A DNA stretch of 64,000 nucleotides from an uncultured Exiguobacterium sp. (GTDB taxonomy: Bacteria > Bacillota > Bacilli > Exiguobacteriales > Exiguobacteriaceae): positions 124,001 to 188,000 of the forward strand of contig CAJYMC010000005.1 in assembly GCA_913775715.1 (NCBI GenBank), in the 5' to 3' direction. The notes under the pieces are model-generated. The model was not told the DNA's origin and made no database searches. It worked only from the letters and a program-made list of their open reading frames with translations. Within the stretch, counting starts at the first letter, position 1. Every line of letters starts with the position of its first letter. Positions 26,216 through 32,627 of the stretch are shown piece after piece. The translations under genes were made by a program, and so were the position numbers.

Positions 26216-26899
26216 ATGAAACGTATGACAACAACGGTACTTGCAGCAATGATCGCAGGCGCGACAGTATGTGCTGGAAGTGCATCGGCTGCTACGAAAG
26301 AGGAAACGCAGTACACGACGCAGTACACGAACTTGAAGACCGGTATGACGATGACGGAAGCGGCAAAAGTCTTATACGGTAAAGATTACAAAAATCAATT
26401 GGTGAAAAAGAGTGGCAGTACGGTCTTGAAGAAAAAAGCTGAATCGACGGAAATCTCGTATGGTCAAAAAACGAAGTTCTACTTCTTCACGAACGGTAAG
26501 AACGGAAACAGCGATACGTCACTCATTTTCATGACGAAAAAGAACAGCTCTGTGTATCGATTGATCGGGAAAACGTTCGATATTTATCGTGAAAATACGA
26601 AATCCGGTGCGCGTGAAAGCACACGTAAGCTCGCAAAGGGTGCGAAAGTCAAAGTCGGTATGACATCAAAACAACTCGATGCGATTCTTTCTGGAACGGG
26701 GCTTGGAGAATGGACAGGAATCGATGCAACAGATTGGTCGTCGATTCAATCGAAAGCGGAACTTGCTTCGATCGGTGCAGAGAAGTCATCTTATAAGACT
26801 TATGTCTTCCCGACTTCGACAGGTGGACGGAAGATGGTCATCATGAGTTACGACTATAAGAAAAAAACCTTCAAAGTCGCAGATCATACGTCACTATGA
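26216..26899 (+). CDS. Secreted protein with tandem BLIP-like repeats
   Basis: 227 residues with GAAAGAGGA before the ATG. Signal peptide about 1-25 (GSASAAT). Two similar halves: the first begins YTNLKTGMTMTEAAKVLYG, the second LAKGAKVKVGMTSKQLDAIL; both read as GMT + helix + G, then a beta sheet ending in an aromatic strand (KTKFYFFTNG; RKMVIMSYDYKKK). This is the signature of beta-lactamase-inhibitor-protein/SmpA-like folds, which bind proteins. No target is suggested. It is a single gene with its own terminator. Confidence 0.65.
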   Translation: MKRMTTTVLAAMIAGATVCAGSASAATKEETQYTTQYTNLKTGMTMTEAAKVLYGKDYKNQLVKKSGSTVLKKKAESTEISYGQKTKFYFFTNGKNGNSDTSLIFMTKKNSSVYRLIGKTFDIYRENTKSGARESTRKLAKGAKVKVGMTSKQLDAILSGTGLGEWTGIDATDWSSIQSKAELASIGAEKSSYKTYVFPTSTGGRKMVIMSYDYKKKTFKVADHTSL

Positions 26900-26905
26900 A
26901 TACAT

Positions 26906-26941
26906 ACAGGAGTCCATCTTTTGCTAGATGGACTCCTGTTG
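26906..26941 (+). terminator. Terminator of the BLIP-like gene
   Basis: Perfect 14-bp stem ACAGGAGTCCATCT / AGATGGACTCCTGT. Confidence 0.85.
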
Positions 26942-27006
26942 TCTAAGCAGGTCAGAAACTGATGCAATTGAGCAGATGAAACTACTTGGCTGAAGGGGGA
27001 ATTTCG

Positions 27007-27825
27007 ATGCAACATGGCGAGTACTTGCACGACTATCTCATCTCACACCCGACGTTTGCAAAACCGACGATTAAAGCCTACCGCAGTGACGTTCGACATA
27101 TGGAACGTGCCGGTGTCTCGTGGTCGATCGCGTCGCTCCAGCACTACTTCGATCAGATGCGTATGACCTATCAGCCGTCGACGATCCTACGGCGGTTCCA
27201 TGCCTTGCGTTCACTCGGAAATGTACTTGTCCGAGCCGGGAAGTTGCAAGAGAATCCACTGCATGACGTGTCACCGATCACGCATCAATGTTTTCCGGAT
27301 GAGACCTATCATGACTTACAGGAAGGGCTGTCAATTGTCCGCAGCATCGAGGACCCGGTGTACCGTTTGTTTTTCGAAGTGATTTGCCAGACCGGTCTTC
27401 GCTTCACCGAAGCACGCCTCTTATCCGTTACAGATATTGATTTCAAGACGCATACGCTATTCGTCCGCTACGGCAAGGGACGCCGCCTGCGTACGATTCC
27501 GATCGGAATGATGCTGTCGCATCGTCTCCTGCATTTCATTGGCGAGCGTAAAGAGGGTATCCTGTTTCAGTCTGTGACTGGACGCCATCTGCATGAACAG
27601 ACGGCACGTGTGATTCTTCGAGACACCGCCCTGCGCTTGAGCGGCGCACCGCTCCGACCACATGCGCTCCGGATTGCATATGCGACCTATCTGCATCACG
27701 AAGGGGGCTGTACAATCGTTGAAATCCAGCGCCTACTCGGTCATGCGCATCCGACGACGACCGTCGGCTATATCCGGAGTCGTACGAACCGGATTCGGGA
27801 GGTCCTCAATACGTTGTCGGCTTGA
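27007..27825 (+). CDS. XerC/D-like tyrosine recombinase (copy A)
   Basis: 272 residues; AAGGGGGAA upstream favours ATG 27007. The N-terminal SAM-like core-binding domain includes TIKAYRSDVRH. The catalytic domain has all expected residues: Arg in TGLRFTEARLL, Lys in YGKGRRLRTIP, His-x-x-Arg in HALRIAYATY, His in LLGHAHPTTT and nucleophile Tyr in VGYIRS. It is shorter than chromosomal XerC/XerD (about 300) but complete. It converges on and overlaps copy B by 20 bp. The two share KAYRSDVRH and overall layout and look like an old duplication, as XerC and XerD are. Likely substrate: the dif-like sites at 29128-29294 (inference). Confidence 0.88.
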   Translation: MQHGEYLHDYLISHPTFAKPTIKAYRSDVRHMERAGVSWSIASLQHYFDQMRMTYQPSTILRRFHALRSLGNVLVRAGKLQENPLHDVSPITHQCFPDETYHDLQEGLSIVRSIEDPVYRLFFEVICQTGLRFTEARLLSVTDIDFKTHTLFVRYGKGRRLRTIPIGMMLSHRLLHFIGERKEGILFQSVTGRHLHEQTARVILRDTALRLSGAPLRPHALRIAYATYLHHEGGCTIVEIQRLLGHAHPTTTVGYIRSRTNRIREVLNTLSA

Positions 27826-28639
27826 GCCGGTTGACTGAGGCACGATCAATGTCGCTGGAAGGCAAGATATAGTGTTGGGTCGTCCGGACGTCGCGATGAC
27901 CGAGCAGACGCATGATCGTCAATACGTCCGTCTCGTGTTCATGGTAGAGCGTAGTCGCAAAGGTCACCCGAAGATCATGCGGATGAAGAATCCGGCCGAG
28001 CTGCGTTAGACTCGCTTCGCGTAACGTCGACCGAATCCGTTTTGCCGGGAAACGACGACCTGTTTCCGTTGAAAACAATTCCTGAGAAGGAACAGATGTC
28101 GTCTCAAGATAACGTAATAAGACACGATGTAATTCATCATGTAACGGAAGGTGACGCATGCGTCCTCCTTTTCCGTGACGAACGAATAGTTGCTTGGTGT
28201 CCCAATCGATATCCGTCAGGCGTAAGGCATGTGCCTCGGCGAAACGAAGTCCCGTATGGAGCAGTAAGAAACAGAATACGTAAATGGTCTCGTCCGTAAT
28301 CCGTTCGAGGACGGACCGGATCTCATCGTACGAAAAGTGTAGGCGTCGACGGGCAATCGGGTGAGGACGTTTCGTTTGCGCGAGGGGATTGTGTGCTAAT
28401 GCGCGTTCGGTGACGAGTTGGTCGAACAGTGTCGACAGGGCATGGAGACGACGGGCGACAGTCGTCGAAGCATACGACGTTCGCAGTAAGGTACCGTACC
28501 GTTGCATCGAAGGAACATCGATTCGGGTCACGTTGCGACACAGGTGACGGACGTCGCTTCGGTAAGCTTTTTTTGTCAATGGACTGTAGGGTCCTTGTTC
28601 GATCAACGTTAATAATCGTTCTTCATAGAACACCATCAT
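27806..28639 (-). CDS. XerC/D-like tyrosine recombinase (copy B)
   Basis: 277 residues. Core-binding domain with TKKAYRSDVRH; catalytic residues Arg (TGLRFAEAHAL), Lys (HGKGGRMRHLP), His-x-x-Arg (HDLRVTFATT), His (LLGHRDVRTT) and Tyr (QHYILP) are all present. Its start codon overlaps the stop of the sigma-like gene (ATGA, 28636-28639), so the two are translationally coupled. The 3' end overlaps copy A on the other strand by 20 bp. Probably acts together with copy A as a heterotetramer, or independently, in site-specific recombination. Confidence 0.88.
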   Translation of the reverse strand: MMVFYEERLLTLIEQGPYSPLTKKAYRSDVRHLCRNVTRIDVPSMQRYGTLLRTSYASTTVARRLHALSTLFDQLVTERALAHNPLAQTKRPHPIARRRLHFSYDEIRSVLERITDETIYVFCFLLLHTGLRFAEAHALRLTDIDWDTKQLFVRHGKGGRMRHLPLHDELHRVLLRYLETTSVPSQELFSTETGRRFPAKRIRSTLREASLTQLGRILHPHDLRVTFATTLYHEHETDVLTIMRLLGHRDVRTTQHYILPSSDIDRASVNRLKPTTY

Positions 28640-29070
28640 CCGAGCAAATACTCGACTTTCTTGCGGAGTTCGGATTTCAAGGATCGGAGCCGGGCGTGCG
28701 AGTACCCGAGCGTCTCTTCCGTCCCGTTTATCAACGACTCGAGAAACGTGAACTCCGTCGCTGATAAGTCTCGCTTGAGTTCATTCATAAGATAAGTGAA
28801 CGATAGGTGCGGGGTACGCGGGCGTTCCGGTAACGCGTCGGAGACGACTTCGGTCGCAAGCGTCCGGTTACGGGTCGCCAGGTAATCGAGCATTGCTCCT
28901 TTTGCGCGAATCCGAACGAAGGTGACGGTCAATGTTTTGCCGTCCTCGATCGATTTCCATAGACGCAACAAGGCAGCTTGCCGGCATTCATCCTGTTCAT
29001 TCGGGTGGATCGACAGGCGAGAGAGAAGAGAGTTGATGAGGGGGAGCCAGTTGCGAAGAAGTTCATTCAT
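28636..29070 (-). CDS. Sigma-70-family-like protein coupled to recombinase B
   Basis: 144 residues; AAAGGA 9 bases before ATG 29070. The N-terminal half resembles sigma region 2: ECRQAALLRLWKSIEDG followed by VRIRAKGAMLDYLA, compare the helix WxxIxK and RIRGAMxDYL of Bacillus sigma factors. The C-terminal third (SATEFTFLESLINGTEETLG then YSHARLRSLKSELRKK) could be a short region 4 HTH. A small alternative sigma factor or a related regulator is likely; a ComX/ArpU-like activator is possible. Coupling to recombinase B suggests control of recombinase expression or of the neighbouring promoter. Confidence 0.65.
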   Translation of the reverse strand: MNELLRNWLPLINSLLSRLSIHPNEQDECRQAALLRLWKSIEDGKTLTVTFVRIRAKGAMLDYLATRNRTLATEVVSDALPERPRTPHLSFTYLMNELKRDLSATEFTFLESLINGTEETLGYSHARLRSLKSELRKKVEYLLG

Positions 29071-29397
29071 CGGAGGGAGTCCTTTGACGAGATATGCATA
29101 TCTGCTATGTATTCCGCGGTAGTTTCAGTATAAGTAGAGTTATCCTCGGCTTTCAACGTCACTTTTTTGAATCGTGCCAACGGTTTTCTCATCTTTTACG
29201 ATGCGTATATCCTTCAATACAGAAAAAATCCTCTTCTTTAATCGAGAAAAACCCCATGAAATCAGACTCCTGTATCGGATAACTCTACTTATCCTCGAGC
29301 GTGTTCGAAAAAAGATTTATTTTTGGGAAAAGAAGGGGAATGTTGAGAATTTCATTATACTTATGAATAAGACGCTACTAAAAAGGAGAAACCACAT
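29071..29397. promoter_or_regulatory. Divergent control region of the recombinase cassette and secreted-protein gene
   Basis: A 327-bp intergenic region holding a perfect 14-bp palindrome AGATATGCATATCT (29090-29103), two inverted dif-like sites (29128-29145 and 29277-29294), and TATACT at 29356-29361 as a possible -10 for the plus gene. No strong sigma-A promoter was found inside the segment between the sites; candidate -35/-10 pairs there match only 4 of 6 at each box. Confidence 0.6.
29128..29294. repeat. Inverted pair of dif-like recombination sites
   Basis: Site 1 (29128-29145) is GTATAA-GTAGAG-TTATCC; site 2 (29277-29294) is GGATAA-CTCTAC-TTATCC. The two contain a perfect 16-bp inverted repeat (ATAAGTAGAGTTATCC at 29130-29145 and its complement at 29277-29292). 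Each site has itself the ATAA-N6-TTAT dyad of Xer dif core sites, and the 6-bp centres are exact inverse copies. Recombination between them would invert about 143 bp upstream of both flanking genes. No target-site duplication flanks the repeat. Confidence 0.6.
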
Positions 29398-31113
29398 ATG
29401 AAAAAATTGATCGTCGGTCTTGCTGCGACCGTATTGTATTCTGCAACGTCGATCCATTCGTCGGCAGAAGTCAAAATTCCGTTCGTCACGTCACTCACTC
29501 CGTCATCCGCTTTTCAAGTCGTTCCGGATGAGTCGCGTGTCTGGCGCTGGGGGACTTATGAAGCACCACGACTCTTCGATTTCGAGCAAGCGCGCGACGT
29601 GCGGGTGCTATCGACTGAAGAGGGGGCACCGGTACAAGACTTCACGGTCTCGGACGATCAACAACGATTCGTCTTTGTGAAGGATCAAGTGCTTGAGGTA
29701 CGCGATGCGACAGGGAACGTACTGCGCGTCATCGACCAGATCAAGACACCTGCAGGAACGCTCCAATCGTTCACTCGTGCTCGATTCTTCCCAGACTCAC
29801 ATCTCCTTGCTGTGAGTGCGAAACAAGAGGGGGTCGAGCAGACAGCCGTCTACGATTTAGATTTAGCAACCGTTCGTTCTGTCCAGGAGACGACAGGAGC
29901 AAAAACGATTCGGACGTCGACTGCTTATTTAGCGATTATCCGCGCGACAAGCGTTGACGTCTACGAGAAAGACGGAACGCTCGCAAAACGTCTCACGCAT
30001 CCAGCGGGCTACGCCGCATATGAGATGGGACGCGAGGGCACACTCGTACTCGCGAAGGCGAATGACCGCCGTCTGTATGTCTATGATGGAGCGCATCAAT
30101 TCAAGGAAAGCACCTCCTCGCAGTTCATCACGGGGATGACCGGAACGTATAAAGACATCGCGGTCGATGAGAGTGGGAAGTTCATCGGTGCCTTGTATAC
30201 GGGACGGGACGGTTACTTCTCCTTGTTTGAGAAAAACGGTCACCGGATCGAGACATCACTGGATCGGGATGATTCCGTCAGTTACTCGTCTGTGCTCGGC
30301 ATCACGAAAGGAGCCCGCTACCTTATCGCGAATGCCGATGGCGGTGAGCGGACGAACATGTACGATGGTCGCCTGTTAGTCGAGCGACCGGTCGCGCTCT
30401 CGATCCCGTCTTCCTTCAAAGAAGTGAAGGTCGGATCACCTGAGCCGCTTCTTCTCAATGTCACGCAAGCAGACGGCAAGAAAAAACAAGTCACGGCAAA
30501 AGTGAAGTGGGTCTCGGATCAACCAACGATCGCGAGTATCTCGTCCGGAAAACTATACGGGAAAAAAGCGGGAACCTACACGTTACGAGCATCTTACGGA
30601 GGCTACACTGCGACACTCACAGGAAAAGTCATCCCGTTACCGAAGCTGTCAACTGTCTCCGACAGCAGTTGGTTGAAACGTCAAAAGCAGGCGATGCAAG
30701 AGAAGCAAGGGTTTGAAGGATCACCACGCGTCGGAGCTAGTTATGTCTCGTGGACAGGTACGTCAGGTAGCCTCGTTCAAACAGGAGAAAAGGTCCTCAA
30801 CGGAAAGTGGAAAGGTCGTCATTTTGTAGCCCGTTATCCGCGCTTCGGCAGTCAAATCGACCGAATTGATCTCGTCACGCTCGCACCATCGCTTGAGAAA
30901 CGGACGCTGACGAAAGCAGAAGTCAGCGCTGTATTCGGGAAACCAACGTTCAAGGAAACGTATGCAACGTCCTACTCGCAACGCGTCGTCGAAGGCAAAA
31001 CGACACGCGCGACGTACGCAATCCGCAGCGTCTACGAATATCGGATCGGGCAAGTGACGTGCCAGTTTGCCTTTGACGCGAAAGGAATGGCGCGGTTGAT
31101 TCATATGAATTGA
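29398..31113 (+). CDS. Secreted beta-propeller-like protein with Big_2 domain and BLIP-like tail
   Basis: 571 residues; AAAAGGAG before ATG 29398. Signal peptide about 1-23. Residues about 30-330 are repeated beta strands of WD40/propeller type (RVWRWGTYEAPRLFD; DDQQRFVFVKDQVLEV; GRDGYFSLFEKNGHRI). A Big_2 domain follows (about 340-415) with VKWVSDQPTIASISSGKLYG and KAGTYTL. The last about 155 residues share the pattern EVSAVFGKP...YEY...F.FDAKGMARL with the next gene. It faces the inverted dif-like sites and so may be phase-variable (inference). Confidence 0.7.
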   Translation: MKKLIVGLAATVLYSATSIHSSAEVKIPFVTSLTPSSAFQVVPDESRVWRWGTYEAPRLFDFEQARDVRVLSTEEGAPVQDFTVSDDQQRFVFVKDQVLEVRDATGNVLRVIDQIKTPAGTLQSFTRARFFPDSHLLAVSAKQEGVEQTAVYDLDLATVRSVQETTGAKTIRTSTAYLAIIRATSVDVYEKDGTLAKRLTHPAGYAAYEMGREGTLVLAKANDRRLYVYDGAHQFKESTSSQFITGMTGTYKDIAVDESGKFIGALYTGRDGYFSLFEKNGHRIETSLDRDDSVSYSSVLGITKGARYLIANADGGERTNMYDGRLLVERPVALSIPSSFKEVKVGSPEPLLLNVTQADGKKKQVTAKVKWVSDQPTIASISSGKLYGKKAGTYTLRASYGGYTATLTGKVIPLPKLSTVSDSSWLKRQKQAMQEKQGFEGSPRVGASYVSWTGTSGSLVQTGEKVLNGKWKGRHFVARYPRFGSQIDRIDLVTLAPSLEKRTLTKAEVSAVFGKPTFKETYATSYSQRVVEGKTTRATYAIRSVYEYRIGQVTCQFAFDAKGMARLIHMN

Positions 31114-31188
31114 ACAGATGGATGGATTTGGAAAAATAAAGGAGTTGTGTTAGGGTAACAGTAATCCACGACAAAGGAGGAACATCGA

Positions 31189-31749
31189 ATGAAATGGATG
31201 AAAGGATGTATGGCACTACTACTAGTGCTTGTATTACTTGTTCCAATGACGGTTGATGCGAAAACGATGTCGAATGCCGCGTACTTGAAGAAACAATTCG
31301 CAGCAGCAGAAAAAGGAACCTTGCTTGAGGCGAAAGAGAAGCTGTATGATCGTTTCACGATTAAAGGGAAGGACGCCAGCTATGGGGTCGATCAGACCGA
31401 TTGCTGTGTCTTCGGGAAGTTGAAAGGGACGTATCTGTATTCCGATTTTCGGTTTAGTGCGAAGTACCCGAAGCATGTCGGAGTCTTGATGACGTTACCG
31501 CAGCTCAACGACCGTAAAATCAAGCTGAGTGAGGTCAAACAGGCACTCGGGAAACCGAGTCAACACGAAACGTTACAAAAGGATGAAGTCCCAGCAAAGA
31601 TGAGCTTTCAAATTAAAAAAGAAGAATATCTCCGATTCGAACAAAAGGGTACGTACTATTACAACGTAAGTAAAAAAGCCTTACTTTGGTTTGACTACGA
31701 TACTAAAGGCTATGTCCGCGCATTTGGTGTTTCAGCGACGGATCGATGA
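31189..31749 (+). CDS. Small secreted protein related to the tail of the preceding gene
   Basis: 186 residues; AAAGGAGG before the ATG. Signal peptide about 1-24 (MTVDAKT). The C-terminal part has EVKQALGKPSQHETL ... EYLRFEQKGTYYYNV ... WFDYDTKGYVRAFGV, parallel to the last domain of the protein at 29398, so the two probably share a BLIP-like fold by duplication. A CC pair at about residue 66 is unusual for a Gram-positive exported protein. The gap to the upstream gene is 75 bases without a terminator, so co-transcription is possible. Confidence 0.65.
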   Translation: MKWMKGCMALLLVLVLLVPMTVDAKTMSNAAYLKKQFAAAEKGTLLEAKEKLYDRFTIKGKDASYGVDQTDCCVFGKLKGTYLYSDFRFSAKYPKHVGVLMTLPQLNDRKIKLSEVKQALGKPSQHETLQKDEVPAKMSFQIKKEEYLRFEQKGTYYYNVSKKALLWFDYDTKGYVRAFGVSATDR

Positions 31750-31782
31750 AGGAAAATACACAATATAGAACACGTCATCAGT

Positions 31783-31824
31783 CTACTGGACGCCATCTAT
31801 CGATGGTGTCTGGTAGCTTTTTTT
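31783..31824 (+). terminator. Terminator after the small secreted protein
   Basis: Stem CTACTGGACGCCATC / GATGGTGTCTGGTAG with wobble positions, followed by seven or more T. Confidence 0.8.
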
Positions 31825-31966
31825 GTAGTGAACGAGGTGAAAATAGGTTTATTTCTTGAAGGAATGATTTCTTAAACAAATTAACATGGTTAGCTTTATT
31901 AAGTGATGAAAGAATGGTATATTTTTGAATAATCTATCATTTATATCAATAAGGACGGTGCAAATT

Positions 31967-32506
31967 TTGAAAAAGAATACGATGAGGTATACGGTGATCG
32001 CAATCATCGTACTGTTTGTCGCTGCCATAGCCATTCGTTACGTGTATCCGTACAGTGCTCTCAGCATCAACAAAAATGTTGAAGTGGATCCGGATCAAAC
32101 AACGAGTCGTTATCACAACAACCTTCAAAAGTTGTCTTCACACGTTCCGACTCTGTCGGAAGATGAAGAATACAATGAAAAAATAAAGGCGCAGGTGGAG
32201 AACGTCCTCGCTTCTTCCACACTACAAGAGAAAGATGTACGTAAAGCGGATGTACTACAATTATTGAATGACATGAACGGTTTAGTGAAAAGCATAGGAC
32301 ATCACGTTAGATATCAACCGGAGTATTTTAATGAAAAGCAGCGATCGTATCTGATTGCATTCAAAAATCATCTTCAAGCGAACTCCTATAATACGAATCA
32401 AATTATTGAAGACTCCTTTTCAAGCAACGATGAGATCGTCACTTCGATCCATGAGTTATATAAAGGAATGAATCAAGATATCGAAGCCTTGCTACGGCTT
32501 AGTTGA
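31967..32506 (+). CDS. Membrane-anchored helical protein, unknown function
   Basis: 179 residues with TTG start at 31967; AAGGACGG is 8 bases upstream, while the first ATG further upstream has no such site. One N-terminal membrane helix (VIAIIVLFVAAIAIRYV), then a mostly helical extracytoplasmic domain rich in Glu, Lys, Asn and Gln with no Cys. Family not recognised. It lies between two terminators as a single gene. Confidence 0.6.
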   Translation: MKKNTMRYTVIAIIVLFVAAIAIRYVYPYSALSINKNVEVDPDQTTSRYHNNLQKLSSHVPTLSEDEEYNEKIKAQVENVLASSTLQEKDVRKADVLQLLNDMNGLVKSIGHHVRYQPEYFNEKQRSYLIAFKNHLQANSYNTNQIIEDSFSSNDEIVTSIHELYKGMNQDIEALLRLS

Positions 32507-32520
32507 ATCGTTTTTACGTC

Positions 32521-32564
32521 AAAGCACCTGCATCCATTTTGATGATGGAGGCAGGTGCTTTGCT
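32521..32564. terminator. Bidirectional terminator
   Basis: 17-bp stem AAAGCACCTGCATCCAT / ATGGAGGCAGGTGCTTT (one mismatch) between convergent genes. Confidence 0.8.
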
Positions 32565-32627
32565 TGTTGGCGCGAATGTGTACCCACTAGATTATCGCTT
32601 TTGCGTGACGCCGATAATAAAACATAG

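Noticed and set aside
27007-29070. RIT element (recombinases in trio)
   Set aside because: Only two recombinases are present, convergent rather than in tandem; the third gene is sigma-like, not a recombinase.
29094-29282. Short plus-strand open frames across the divergent control region
   Set aside because: They cross the inverted repeats, lack ribosome sites and differ in composition from real genes.
29128-29294. Reading the inverted pair as a MITE
   Set aside because: No target-site duplication flanks it (CAGT on the left, CCTC on the right), and the internal ATAA-N6-TTAT symmetry of each end fits recombination sites better. Not fully excluded.
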